Positions 1-8,138 of a stretch of DNA of 64,000 bases are shown here, one piece after another. A program made the position numbers and the translations under genes. Each line of letters begins with the position of its first letter. Position 1 is the stretch's first letter. Under the pieces are notes generated by a model. That model was not told where the DNA came from. It made no database searches and was given only the letters and a program-made list of their open reading frames with translations. Source of the DNA: CAYMMX01 sp964391675. GTDB taxonomy: Bacteria > Cyanobacteriota > Vampirovibrionia > Gastranaerophilales > Gastranaerophilaceae. The stretch spans positions 1 through 64,000 of the forward strand of contig CAYMMX010000006.1 in assembly GCA_964391675.1 (NCBI GenBank). The letters run 5' to 3'.

Positions 1-55
1 GAACCCGTGGCCTCTCCCTTACCAAGGGAGTGCGCTACCCCTGCGCTACAGAGGC
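1..55 (-). tRNA. tRNA-Thr(GGT), 3' end cut by window edge
   Basis: On the minus strand the acceptor 5' arm GCCTCTG, a D arm (GCGC/GCGC), the anticodon stem CTCCC/GGGAG and the loop TTGGTAA can be read in order. The anticodon is GGT, so the tRNA reads the Thr codon ACC. The window edge removes the end of the T arm and the 3' acceptor strand. A second tRNA-Thr lies 34 nt upstream on the same strand, so the two are probably co-transcribed. Confidence 0.9.
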
Positions 56-89
56 GAGGTTTTATTCAATACCCAAATTATCATAAATC

Positions 90-161
90 AGCCGGTGATA
101 GGAATCGAACCTACAACCTACGGTTTACAAAACCGTTGCTCTACCGTTGAGCTACACCGGC
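90..161 (-). tRNA. tRNA-Thr(TGT)
   Basis: A complete cloverleaf is readable on the minus strand: acceptor GCCGGTG/CACCGGC, D stem GCTC/GAGC, anticodon stem ACGGT/ACCGT with loop TTTGTAA, and T arm GTAGG-TTCGATT-CCTAT. The anticodon TGT reads ACA and related Thr codons. No CCA is encoded after the discriminator base T. It lies just upstream of the tRNA-Thr(GGT) gene. Confidence 0.95.
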
Positions 162-234
162 TAGTGAATAAAATAATTATATTTGATAAAAATTTTATGT
201 CAATATATTTGCCCTATAAATGAAGTTAAAAAGC

Positions 235-852
235 CTATACAGAAAGTTTTTTTAATGCTTCCTTTAATATTTCTTCCGCATTTTCCCTGTTTTGGACAGA
301 AATTACTGCACTTGTAATTGCCTGTTTAATCTCTTCACGCTCATAACCCAAAGATAATAAAACAGCTTGGGCATCACTAACTGCTTGTTTATTATCGATT
401 TCAATATTATCAGGAATTTGAACCGGTATATTATTTTGTAAATTAATTAATTTATCCTTTAATTCTAAAATTATTTTTTGGGCTAATTTTGGTCCTACAC
501 CCTTAGCCCTTGATAATTCCTTAAAGTTACCATTTATAACAAGAGAAATCAATTCAAAAGATTCAAATTCATCAAGAAGTACAAGTGCCATTTTAGACCC
601 TACACCAGAAACAGACGTTAAAATTTTAAAAATATCTCTGTCTTCTCTTTGTAAAAATCCACAAATAGACATACTATCTTCTCTATGCAGTAAAATAGTA
701 TAAATTTTTTCTTGTGAACCGATTGATTTAACCTTTGCAAAATCACGCGTGGTTACCTGAATCAAATACCCTACACCGTTAACATCGATTGTTAAATTAG
801 AATTATTTAAATTGTTTTTATGAACAAGACTTCCTTTTATATAATCAAACAT
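235..852 (-). CDS. ruvA: Holliday junction branch-migration protein RuvA
   Basis: RuvA forms tetramers on four-way DNA junctions and loads the RuvB motor for branch migration in recombinational repair. The 205-residue length is typical. An OB-fold domain covers residues 1-65. Two helix-hairpin-helix motifs follow at 81-90 (VSGVGSKMAL) and 116-125 (AKGVGPKLAQ). A flexible linker then leads to the RuvB-binding domain III at about 155-203. A purine-rich GAGGAATA lies upstream of the ATG as a plausible ribosome site. ruvB and ruvC are not adjacent. The gene is divergent from the TPR gene at 911. Confidence 0.95.
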   Translation of the reverse strand: MFDYIKGSLVHKNNLNNSNLTIDVNGVGYLIQVTTRDFAKVKSIGSQEKIYTILLHREDSMSICGFLQREDRDIFKILTSVSGVGSKMALVLLDEFESFELISLVINGNFKELSRAKGVGPKLAQKIILELKDKLINLQNNIPVQIPDNIEIDNKQAVSDAQAVLLSLGYEREEIKQAITSAVISVQNRENAEEILKEALKKLSV

Positions 853-910
853 TAACCTATATTCCTCTTCAACTATTCACATTTTCTATTAATTATACTA
901 CAATAATAAA

Positions 911-1864
911 ATGATTAAATTATTTAATGTTATTAATTCAATTTATAATAAGTTATATAGTTTTAACATTAAAGGTTTTGACTATTATTACAATAATGGT
1001 GTAAATGCCTATAAAAAAACTAAATATGAAAAGGCTTTAAAATACTTTTATAAAGCACTTGAACAAAAACAGATAAAGCCTCAAGTTTATTATAATCTTG
1101 CATTAACACTTCAACACCTTAAAGATTATGATAATGCGATAAAAAATTACAATACATTTTTACAGTTAAAACCCGATGATTATGATGGATTATATAATTT
1201 AGCTCTAATTTATTATCAAAATAATGATGTGAAAACAGCTACTTTATTTTTAGAAAAATGTGTAAATATAAAAATAGAAGAAAATGGTATAAAAACACTT
1301 ATACAAACCTATATTGAAGATAATAATCTGATAAAAGTTTTAGATCTTATAAAAAATTTGCTTAATAAAAATAATATAGATATAAATATTTTTTATAAAA
1401 TAGGAAAAATATTTGAAAATAAAAATTATCTCAGTAAAGACTTTACTTACACAAACATTGCAATTGATATATACAATAAAATTATAGAAAAAAATAATAA
1501 TTTTTTTGAAGCCTATATATCAATATCAATTTGCTACGCAAAAAAAGGTGAATGGAAAAAATCAGTAGATTTTTGTGCAAAAGCATTAAAAATAAATCCA
1601 AATTCTTATGAAGCTAATAATCAAATGGGGTTGGTTTATTACTGTTTTAATCAAATAGACGAAGCTATTAAATATTACGAAACAGCATTTAAATTAAAAC
1701 CTAAGGAAGATTATAAAATATATTCAAATCTGGGGTATGCATATGAAAAAGCAGGAAAATATGACAAAGCAATAAAAATTTTTAATAAACTTATTAGAAA
1801 ATTTCCCCAAATGCAATCTAAAGATGAAATTAAAAACCATTTACGGATACTAAAAACTGCCTAA
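911..1864 (+). CDS. Tetratricopeptide-repeat protein
   Basis: This 317-residue protein is built from TPR helical hairpins. Two or three clear repeats lie at about residues 22-125 (pattern YYNNGxxAYxxxKYEKALKYFYKAL, then YYNLAL, then LYNLALIYY). Three more lie at about 195-310 (AYISISICYAKKGEW, ANNQMGLVYYCFNQIDEA, IYSNLGYAYEKAGKYDKA). The middle is diverged and Asn/Lys-rich. TPR arrays usually serve as protein-protein scaffolds, and the partner is unknown here. No signal peptide is evident. No Shine-Dalgarno is visible. A TATACT box ends 11 nt before the ATG, so the mRNA may be nearly leaderless. It converges with rimO, with 4 nt between the stop codons. Confidence 0.85.
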   Translation: MIKLFNVINSIYNKLYSFNIKGFDYYYNNGVNAYKKTKYEKALKYFYKALEQKQIKPQVYYNLALTLQHLKDYDNAIKNYNTFLQLKPDDYDGLYNLALIYYQNNDVKTATLFLEKCVNIKIEENGIKTLIQTYIEDNNLIKVLDLIKNLLNKNNIDINIFYKIGKIFENKNYLSKDFTYTNIAIDIYNKIIEKNNNFFEAYISISICYAKKGEWKKSVDFCAKALKINPNSYEANNQMGLVYYCFNQIDEAIKYYETAFKLKPKEDYKIYSNLGYAYEKAGKYDKAIKIFNKLIRKFPQMQSKDEIKNHLRILKTA

Positions 1865-1868
1865 ATAA

Positions 1869-3215
1869 CTAAATAATACCGTAAAGATCATATTCATCAG
1901 ATGACTTAATTAAAACATTTTCTATATCTCCGGGAATAACCGGTTTTGAAGTATTTATATAAACTAAACCATCAATTTCAGCAGCATCCCTTTGGGAACG
2001 GGCAATAATTAAACCATCGCTATTTATATTCTCTATTATACAAGGAATTGTTTTACCAATAAAGGTAGAATTTATTTCTTTTGAGATTTTTTGTTGAAGT
2101 TTCATCAAATCTTCGTAACGTTCTTCTTTAATTTTTTCGGGTATTTGATCACTCATATCATACGAAATAGTGTTTTGTTCTCTTGAATATTTGAATACAC
2201 CCATTTTGTCGAATCTCATCTTTTCAACAAAATTATATAAATGTTCAAAATGATTTTCTTTTTCTCCGGGATATCCTACAATGAAAGCTGTTCTTATTGC
2301 AACATTTGGAATTTTTTCTCTAATATTATTAATTAGAATCTCATAATCAAATGCGGGTCTTCTCATAGCTTTTAAAATATCTTCATGCGAATGCTGCAAA
2401 GGAATATCAACGTATTTTACTACTTTATCCAATTTAGCAATTTTATCAATCAATTCATCGGTCATCATAGAAGGGTAAGCATACATTATTCTAATCCAAG
2501 AGATATTGTCTATATCATTTATCTTCTCTAAAAGTTTGGGAAGCATAGGCTTACCGTAAATATCAATACCATAGCTTGTTGTATCTTGTGCAACAAGAAC
2601 AACTTCTGAAACACCTTTATCAGCTAAATTCTTAGCTTCTTTAACTATATTTTCAATTTTTCTTGAATTATAAACGCCCCGCAGTTGGGGAATAATACAA
2701 TATCCGCACCTGTAATTGCATCCATCTGCAATTTTAATATAAGAACTGGCACCAACTGTAATCTGTTGCCTTTGGACTTCCTCAGGGTAAACATAATCAG
2801 GTTTTTGTGAAATATTACATATATACTCATTTTTTAAAATACAAGATGATGTATCATCATCACCACTATCAATAATACAATTTTTGATTCTGTCGACCAC
2901 GTCAACTATTTTACGAAAATCTGTTGTACCAAGCATTGCAACAACTTCAGGAATTGCCTTTTTTAATTCTTCCTTGTGTTTTTGAGGAAGACAACCGGTT
3001 ACAATAACTTTTTTACCTGCATTAACCATGTTCAATATTGAACGTACAGATTCCGCTTCAGCGTCATGTATAAAAGAACAAGTATTAACTATAACTATAT
3101 TCGCCTCTGTATCATCCAAAGTAATATCATAACCTTTTTCGGATAGAATTCCTAGCATAAGTTCAGAATCAACTAAGTTCTTTGAACAACCATGGTTTAT
3201 TAATGCAATCTTCAT
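1869..3215 (-). CDS. rimO: Ribosomal protein S12 methylthiotransferase RimO
   Basis: This radical-SAM enzyme adds a methylthio group to an aspartate of ribosomal protein S12. The 448 residues show the family layout. The N-terminal MTTase domain has auxiliary-cluster cysteines C10, C46 and C75. The radical-SAM motif CxxxCxxC is at C166, C170 and C173 (GCNYRCGYC). A C-terminal TRAM domain occupies about residues 375-448. The start MKIALINHGCSKN and the motif order favour RimO over the tRNA enzyme MiaB. It appears monocistronic, and the 486-nt region upstream holds small transcripts in the other direction. Confidence 0.95.
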   Translation of the reverse strand: MKIALINHGCSKNLVDSELMLGILSEKGYDITLDDTEANIVIVNTCSFIHDAEAESVRSILNMVNAGKKVIVTGCLPQKHKEELKKAIPEVVAMLGTTDFRKIVDVVDRIKNCIIDSGDDDTSSCILKNEYICNISQKPDYVYPEEVQRQQITVGASSYIKIADGCNYRCGYCIIPQLRGVYNSRKIENIVKEAKNLADKGVSEVVLVAQDTTSYGIDIYGKPMLPKLLEKINDIDNISWIRIMYAYPSMMTDELIDKIAKLDKVVKYVDIPLQHSHEDILKAMRRPAFDYEILINNIREKIPNVAIRTAFIVGYPGEKENHFEHLYNFVEKMRFDKMGVFKYSREQNTISYDMSDQIPEKIKEERYEDLMKLQQKISKEINSTFIGKTIPCIIENINSDGLIIARSQRDAAEIDGLVYINTSKPVIPGDIENVLIKSSDEYDLYGII

Positions 3216-3327
3216 TTTATACCCTTTTTAAATAATTCTACTACAATAAAATTTAAATAAAATCCCTCTTAATAATAAGACTTTTAAATAATAAACTGAC
3301 TGATTTAAAATTTGTAAATTAGCCAAC

Positions 3328-3356
3328 TTGACAATAAATATTGTTCATGATATAAA
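3328..3356 (+). promoter_or_regulatory. Consensus-like sigma-70-type promoter
   Basis: TTGACA at 3328-3333 is followed after exactly 17 nt by TATAAA at 3351-3356, with a TG one base upstream of the -10 (extended -10). This is the best match to a housekeeping promoter in the window. Transcription would start near 3363, a few bases before the small open frame at 3370. Confidence 0.7.
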
Positions 3357-3369
3357 TTTGGTGGGGTAA

Positions 3370-3510
3370 ATGTATATTTATAAGCCTTGGACAATTTCCG
3401 AGGCTTTTTGTTTATCTAAAAAATTAAAACTTTTTAAAAAAATTGTTATAAAAAAACAACCTCAATATTATACTTATATAAGAGTTAACAGAATAAAAAA
3501 AATGTTTTAA
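3370..3510 (+). CDS. Possible 46-aa basic small protein or short RNA
   Basis: Just after the strong promoter at 3328-3356 an ATG is preceded by GGTGGGG at about 4 nt spacing. It opens a 46-residue frame (MYIYKPWTISEAFCLSKK..., Lys/Tyr-rich). A hairpin with an AAGCCT/AGGCTT stem plus a T-run (3381-3411) lies inside the frame and could end the transcript early. The unit may therefore be a 50-nt RNA rather than a gene. I recognise no family. The promoter is clear, but coding is uncertain. Confidence 0.3.
   Translation: MYIYKPWTISEAFCLSKKLKLFKKIVIKKQPQYYTYIRVNRIKKMF
3381..3411 (+). terminator. Intrinsic terminator-like hairpin
   Basis: AAGCCTTGG and CCGAGGCTT form a stem with one mismatch around a short loop, followed by TTTTTG. 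It lies about 20 nt downstream of the predicted start of the 3328 promoter, so a very short RNA would result. Confidence 0.5.
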
Positions 3511-3614
3511 TTTTATTTATTTTTAAAAAAACAAATTATTGTTACAAAAATTTACAGTTTTTTTAGCTTACTAATAGCAATTTTTAAGATTTAGCTGTTT
3601 TATCATGACTAGAT

Positions 3615-3638
3615 TTGACAAAGTTTTCATGTTATAAT
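3615..3638 (+). promoter_or_regulatory. Extended -10 promoter for the 54-aa gene
   Basis: TATAAT at 3633-3638 carries the extended -10 TG at 3630-3631. A TTGACA sits at 3615-3620, but the 12-nt spacing is too short for it to work as a standard -35, so the extended -10 probably carries the activity. A second TATAAT lies at 3659-3664. Confidence 0.5.
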
Positions 3639-3701
3639 GCGTCAAGGCGCAGATTTTATATAATATAAGTAGTGTAAGAAAAAAAAGTGAAGGAGAATTC
3701 A

Positions 3702-3866
3702 ATGGTCAGTCTAGCAACAGCATCAACAACCAAAGAACAAAAAGCCAAATCAAAATTCAATGATGAATTTGACAATTATTTAAAACGTCAATGTTTAAAA
3801 ACAACTTTTAACGGTTTAGAAATCGAAACTTTCTCTTGGTACAAAAAAGTATTAGGTCTTTTATAG
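3702..3866 (+). CDS. Conserved-looking 54-aa small protein
   Basis: A 54-residue frame (MVSLATASTTKEQKAKSKF ... WYKKVLGLL) starts 5 nt after a near-perfect ribosome site (AAGGAG at 3689-3694). It has an extended -10 promoter upstream and a strong intrinsic terminator 47 nt downstream. The complete transcription unit argues that the gene is real and well expressed. The N-terminus is Ala/Ser/Thr-rich, the middle is charged, and the C-terminus is hydrophobic with one Trp and one Cys. There is no signal peptide or membrane span. I do not recognise the family. It stands alone between rimO and the glycosidase. Confidence 0.75.
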   Translation: MVSLATASTTKEQKAKSKFNDEFDNYLKRQCLKTTFNGLEIETFSWYKKVLGLL

Positions 3867-3912
3867 CAATTAAACTGATCAGTTGAGATTAAAAAAACAC
3901 TAAATTAAATAT

Positions 3913-3946
3913 AAAAACAGCGGTAAAAAAAACCGCTGTTTTTATT
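3913..3946 (+). terminator. Intrinsic terminator of the 54-aa gene
   Basis: The arms AACAGCGGT and ACCGCTGTT are perfectly complementary around an A-rich loop, and the stem is followed by TTTATTTT. This is a classical rho-independent terminator. Confidence 0.9.
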
Positions 3947-3949
3947 TTA

Positions 3950-3977
3950 AATAAAAAGCCAATCTTATAGATTGGCT
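3950..3977 (-). terminator. Intrinsic terminator of the phosphodiester glycosidase gene
   Basis: AGCCAATC (3957-3964) and GATTGGCT (3970-3977) form a perfect 8-bp stem with a 5-nt loop. On the minus strand the stem is followed by TTTTTAT. It lies 36 nt after the stop codon of the gene at 4013. Confidence 0.85.
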
Positions 3978-4012
3978 GATAATGGAAGTAGAGTGTCTCC
4001 CAGTCCGATAAA

Positions 4013-5290
4013 TTATTCAACCTTGCTTAAAGTTAATGCATTAGAAATAGCGATTCCTCCTTTTACTTGTGGATGATTTACTACTTTACCGTTTATATAT
4101 AAAACAGTAGAACCGCCGCCGTCTAAATTCATTGCATCATAACAACCTATTGATTTCATAAAATATGCAAGCTCAGTTAATGTAAGTCCTATAGATTCTT
4201 TTTCTCGTCCATCAACTGTCACAATTATGAATCTGTTATTTGCCGTATACCCTATTGCAGTTCTTGGATTACGTCCTCCTATTGCACTTAAATTCTGTTC
4301 TTTAATATCTACGAAAACTTGTGATTTTTTAACCAAATAAGGTCCGCCACTTATAATATGATTAACATTATTCCATTGAGGAGACGTTAATATATCTAAC
4401 TTAACTTCTTTTTGATCAGCTATTTTATCTAATTGTTGAGCAGGTCCTACCACAACAAAACCATTTTCAGGAATCTGCAAAGGAGATATTGAAACTTCAA
4501 TGATTTTGTTATCTTTCACAGAAATTTGTTTTCCATACTTAGGACTTATTGGAGCAATTTTTCCCCATTCCGGAGTGTAAACTATAACATGTGTTGATAA
4601 AGTTCTTGGTTGATTAATATTATCGACTTTAATTGATTGATTCCAGGTTTTTATACAAGCATTTAACTGAATCCTTGCCATATCGTAGCTATTATCAAAA
4701 AATCCCATCGCAACTCTATCATATATAGGTCCCGTATACATTTTTTTGTTAATCATCAATGTCCCTAAAGGTACTCCTGTAGAAGGCTTAAAGAAAGTAC
4801 CATTTATTGCAACTATTGAATTATTTTTTTTCGCAATTGAAGAAATAGTACCCTTTCTACCCATTTTTTCATAAGCAAGTGCGGGAGCAAGTTTTAATCC
4901 TGAATTAAGTTCTTGGTTAATTTCAACTACATTTATCCTTACAGGCTTACCTTGATAATATTTAACTAATTTTATATGTTTTACGCCTTTATCTACATCT
5001 GTAATAATACCATTTCTATATTTTTTTCTGATTTCAGAATTAAATTTTTGAGTTTTTTGTTCCATTGTTAATTGCTCTACAATTTTTTTCTCAAAAGTTA
5101 CACTATGCAAAATTGGATTAACTATTGATACATCTACCATTGATAGTTGCTCATTAGCTAATATCGGCGTCCCTTGAAAAATTTGTTGCGAAAATAATAA
5201 TCCCATAACTATTGAAATATTTAACACATTTGCAATTAGTTTTGGAAAATGCTTAGAATGCAGAATAATAGTATCCATTTTAGTCACCAA
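4013..5290 (-). CDS. Exported phosphodiester glycosidase family protein (NAGPA/DUF2233 type)
   Basis: This 425-residue protein has an N-terminal hydrophobic segment (about 17-35) ending near ILANE, which looks like a signal peptide or anchor. The phosphodiester-glycosidase domain covers the C-terminal 300 residues. Recognisable family blocks are IVAINGTFFKP, IISGGPYLV, GGRNPRTAIGYT, IIVTVDGRE and MNLDGGGSTVLYINGKVVNHP. Family members cleave sugar-phosphodiester linkages or modify exopolysaccharide or teichoic-acid-like polymers, so an envelope glycan role is likely (inference). The gene is single, with a clear terminator behind it and a GC-rich structured leader in front (5327-5413), so RNA-level control is possible. 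Confidence 0.85.
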   Translation of the reverse strand: MVTKMDTIILHSKHFPKLIANVLNISIVMGLLFSQQIFQGTPILANEQLSMVDVSIVNPILHSVTFEKKIVEQLTMEQKTQKFNSEIRKKYRNGIITDVDKGVKHIKLVKYYQGKPVRINVVEINQELNSGLKLAPALAYEKMGRKGTISSIAKKNNSIVAINGTFFKPSTGVPLGTLMINKKMYTGPIYDRVAMGFFDNSYDMARIQLNACIKTWNQSIKVDNINQPRTLSTHVIVYTPEWGKIAPISPKYGKQISVKDNKIIEVSISPLQIPENGFVVVGPAQQLDKIADQKEVKLDILTSPQWNNVNHIISGGPYLVKKSQVFVDIKEQNLSAIGGRNPRTAIGYTANNRFIIVTVDGREKESIGLTLTELAYFMKSIGCYDAMNLDGGGSTVLYINGKVVNHPQVKGGIAISNALTLSKVE

Positions 5291-5326
5291 AAGATTATGG
5301 TAGTAACCGGATACCTTTTTTTTGTC

Positions 5327-5413
5327 GAGTGGTGAGGGGGTAATGTGATTCGCCTTGAAATCGCGCCCTGAAATTTGTCCGGGGCCTATTCTAGCCCCCT
5401 TGAGGTAACACTC
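5327..5413 (-). ncRNA. Candidate structured leader RNA / riboswitch-like element
   Basis: This block is far richer in G and C than the surrounding AT-rich DNA and lies in the 5' leader of the glycosidase gene. Long-range arms are visible: GAGTG (5327-5331) with CACTC (5409-5413), and GGGGG (5336-5340) with CCCCC (5395-5399). A competing local hairpin, GGGGC (5381-5385) with GCCCC (5394-5398), would exclude the inner long-range pairing. Mutually exclusive stems of this kind are typical of regulatory RNA. I compared it by memory with common riboswitch classes (c-di-AMP, c-di-GMP, TPP, FMN, glycine, SAM) and found no match. Ligand and strand are unproven. Confidence 0.45.
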
Positions 5414-5570
5414 TGGAAGATCTTTGTAAACTTTTACCTAATATCTCCTACTACTATTGTAACATAAATAAGTGTACTTAGCAAGCCCCCAACACCCCTT
5501 TATTTATAATAACTTTACAAAAGTTAATAGTGTAAAATACACGTTATTGTTGATAATGTCACATGTACAC

Positions 5571-6536
5571 TTAATATTTAAAGACGTAATTAAGCAAATA
5601 GCCTACAAAAATAAAAGAAACTAACAGATATGATATAAATATAAATAATATCTTCCATTTTAAAACACGATTAAGCATAATCATTTCAGGTAAAGATATT
5701 GCAGTAATACTCATTAACATAACTAAAATTGTTCCAACAGGTACATTTTTCATTAATAAAACTTGAACAATAGGTAAAACACTATTGTGATTGGCATAAA
5801 TAGGTATACCTATAATAGCGGCAAGAGGAACTGCAAGGAAATTTTTGCTTCCTAAATATTCAATAAATAATTCTTGAGGAATATATCCATGCATAAATGC
5901 TCCTATTATTAAACCACAAATAACATATAATCCAATACCTTTTATTGTATCAACAGCATAATCGTTTGCATAAAAAATAGTGGATGTAATCTTTTCTTTA
6001 ACAGAAGAGCAGCAACACTTTTTTGAAGGTTCTTCAATAAATTTTAAATATTTTTCTAAATGGAAAATATCACATAAAATTCCGCCAATAATTGATATTA
6101 CAGCTCCGACTAAAATATAAATCAATGCTACTTTTAGACCGGCATTTGGAGTTAATAAAAGAACAAAAACAGCGACCTCACTAATTAAAGGAGAACTAAT
6201 TAAAAAAGTCATTGTTATACCAAAAGGAAGTCCGGCGGCAACAAAACCTAGAAACAATGGTATCGAAGAACAAGAACAAAAAGGAGTAATTGCGCCTAAT
6301 GTAACAGCCAATAAATATCCTATGAGTAAATTTTTACCGCTTAAATATTCTCTAATCTTTTCTGGCGCTAATTGATACCTAAATAAAGAAACAACAAAAA
6401 GTGTTAAATATATTAATAGAAATATTTTAAAAAAGTCTTCTATAAAAAAACTAACTGCAACCCCTAGTTTAGATTGCAGTGATAATCCTAGTTTTGCAGT
6501 TACGACATTCGCAAATTCAGTTATAAAGCCAAGCAT
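5571..6536 (-). CDS. ArsP-1/DUF318-family permease
   Basis: This 321-residue membrane protein has about eight hydrophobic spans. The signature of the family (PF03773) is present as TPFCSCSSIPL, with the CSC at residues 87-89, followed by GLPFGITMTFLISSPLISEVAV. A second half-repeat is seen at about 225-260. A cytosolic cysteine cluster CCC at 174-176 suggests metal or metalloid binding. Characterised relatives export organoarsenicals or other metal(loid)s. The substrate here is unknown. It begins 6 nt after the exbD gene at 6542 ends, so it is the last gene of that operon. Confidence 0.85.
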   Translation of the reverse strand: MLGFITEFANVVTAKLGLSLQSKLGVAVSFFIEDFFKIFLLIYLTLFVVSLFRYQLAPEKIREYLSGKNLLIGYLLAVTLGAITPFCSCSSIPLFLGFVAAGLPFGITMTFLISSPLISEVAVFVLLLTPNAGLKVALIYILVGAVISIIGGILCDIFHLEKYLKFIEEPSKKCCCSSVKEKITSTIFYANDYAVDTIKGIGLYVICGLIIGAFMHGYIPQELFIEYLGSKNFLAVPLAAIIGIPIYANHNSVLPIVQVLLMKNVPVGTILVMLMSITAISLPEMIMLNRVLKWKILFIFISYLLVSFIFVGYLLNYVFKY

Positions 6537-6541
6537 AAAGC

Positions 6542-6934
6542 TTAACCTCCTTCAACCATAGAAATACTTGTTACACCTGAATTTCTTGCTGAATCCATTA
6601 ATTTTACAACGGCTCCATGCGTTGCATCTGGAGCGGCTTCAATTAACATTCCCTCTGGCAATTCTTTTGATTTTTCTTTTATTAATGACTCAAGTCCATT
6701 TACAGCAATTTCTTGTCCATCAAAAATGTATTTATCATCATTGGTTACAGAAATAGTTATAGTCTTATTTTCTTTCGGCACTTGCTGCTGTTCTACCGTA
6801 TCAGGAACTGTCAAATTAAGCCCTTGTTGATCCAATAATGGAGCTATTACCATCATAATAATTAATAATACAAGAAATATATCTGTTAATGGGGTTATAT
6901 TAATTTCGTTAAATCCGTCACGTTCTCTGCTCAT
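6542..6934 (-). CDS. exbD: ExbD/TolR family biopolymer transporter, second copy
   Basis: This 130-residue inner-membrane protein has a short cytosolic N-terminus, one membrane span (about 18-38) and a periplasmic domain. The span contains the conserved proton-path Asp in NITPLTDIFLV. I take the ATG at 6934, which overlaps the upstream stop as TAATG and follows GGGTGG, rather than a TTG four codons earlier. With ExbB it forms the proton-driven stator that powers a TonB/TolA-like protein. Its membrane segment is nearly identical to that of the upstream ExbD, which indicates a tandem duplication. Confidence 0.9.
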   Translation of the reverse strand: MSRERDGFNEINITPLTDIFLVLLIIMMVIAPLLDQQGLNLTVPDTVEQQQVPKENKTITISVTNDDKYIFDGQEIAVNGLESLIKEKSKELPEGMLIEAAPDATHGAVVKLMDSARNSGVTSISMVEGG

Positions 6935-7431
6935 TAGTCCACCCAATTATTACTTTCATTATTAGTTTCTATAAGATTATTTTCATTATTTTTTTTAGAA
7001 TTAAGCTTATGTTGTTCTTTTTTAGTTAAAGGTTCTCCAGCCAGAGTTAATTTTGTATATTCTGCTTCTTTTGCAGAATTCATTATACTCATTATTTCAG
7101 AACTTTTTACTTTTTCATCTGCTCTTACAACAACTTCTTTCTTATCTAAAGATTCTTTTATAACCAATAGCTCATCAGTTAACTTATCAGGTGTAATTTG
7201 TTTACCGTTAATAAACATTATACCTTCTTTGGTAACTGAAACTGTGGCATTTCTTTGTTCAACAGCAACCCCACTATTAATTTCAGGTATTGCTATTGCC
7301 TTATCATTTGATTGAAAAGTTGGAGCAACAACCATCATGATAATTAATAATACAAGAAATATATCTGTCAAAGGAGTTATATTAATTTCAGTAAATAATG
7401 CATCTTTACCTTTTGCCGTTTTAATACTCAT
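6934..7431 (-). CDS. exbD: ExbD/TolR family biopolymer transporter, first copy
   Basis: This 165-residue ExbD has the conserved block EINITPLTDIFLVLLIIMMV near residues 15-34, including the functional Asp. A periplasmic domain follows, then an extra hydrophilic Asn/Lys-rich tail (about 140-165) that the second copy lacks. It starts 19 nt after exbB and overlaps the next exbD by one base, so translation is probably coupled. Two different ExbD proteins beside one ExbB is a common arrangement when the stator holds a heterodimer or serves two receptors. Confidence 0.9.
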   Translation of the reverse strand: MSIKTAKGKDALFTEINITPLTDIFLVLLIIMMVVAPTFQSNDKAIAIPEINSGVAVEQRNATVSVTKEGIMFINGKQITPDKLTDELLVIKESLDKKEVVVRADEKVKSSEIMSIMNSAKEAEYTKLTLAGEPLTKKEQHKLNSKKNNENNLIETNNESNNWVD

Positions 7432-7450
7432 ATTTTAAACCTTATTTATC

Positions 7451-8101
7451 TTATTTTAATGTAATATTTGAAGCTGATTGAATACTTACATCTTCTTCCG
7501 AATCAACAAAACTTAAGAATAAAAGTTTTATTAATTGAAAATCATCTTCGTAACGTTTTACAACTGACTGAAATGAGTTATAAAAAATAACCGCAACAAT
7601 CGCAACACCTAAACCGAAAGCTGTTGCAATCAATGCTGAAGCTATACCGTTTGCAACAGCAGCTGACTGATTTCCTTGACCGGCTAAATCCTGAAAAGTA
7701 TAAAGTATTCTTACAACTGTACCAAACAAACCTAAGAATGGTGCAACACCACCAATTGTACCCATTATAGTTAAATGGTGTTCTAATTTTCTAACGGCTA
7801 AACTGGCCGCAATATCAAAAGAACGGGAAAATCCTTTTTTTTGTTCAGAAAAAATTCTGACAGCCTCTTCTGTAACTTCCCCGATAACTCCTCCTAGCTG
7901 AATAGCCAAATTTTGTGCTCCATCAAGATTGTTACGAGCTAATTCTTTTTGTAACTTGGGAATAAAAAGAACAACATCTCTTTTATTTCTGTTGTAAAAA
8001 GAACTTCTGTTAATTGCTACCGCTACGACTAGAATTGAACAAATTAAGATTGGTAGCAGTACGGGCCAGTCCATTTGAATTGAATGTAATAATAATTCCA
8101 T
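7451..8101 (-). CDS. exbB: ExbB/TolQ/MotA proton-channel family protein
   Basis: This 216-residue protein has three membrane spans, at about 13-30, 110-140 and 150-175. The family block GTIGGVAPFLGLFGTVVRILYTF, followed by GIASALIATAFGLGVAI, is clear. It forms the pentameric proton channel around the ExbD dimer. It is translated between the TonB-like gene (38 nt upstream) and exbD (19 nt downstream), in one operon. Confidence 0.93.
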   Translation of the reverse strand: MELLLHSIQMDWPVLLPILICSILVVAVAINRSSFYNRNKRDVVLFIPKLQKELARNNLDGAQNLAIQLGGVIGEVTEEAVRIFSEQKKGFSRSFDIAASLAVRKLEHHLTIMGTIGGVAPFLGLFGTVVRILYTFQDLAGQGNQSAAVANGIASALIATAFGLGVAIVAVIFYNSFQSVVKRYEDDFQLIKLLFLSFVDSEEDVSIQSASNITLK

Positions 8102-8138
8102 AATTTTATCCTCTTTTTATGTAATAATAACTCTCATT

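Noticed and set aside
3615..3620. TTGACA as -35 for the 54-aa gene
   Set aside because: It is only 12 nt from the TATAAT. The extended -10 TG is the more likely determinant.
5291..5450. c-di-AMP, c-di-GMP or glycine riboswitch before the glycosidase gene
   Set aside because: The conserved cores of these classes as I know them are not found. Only a generic structured element is supported.
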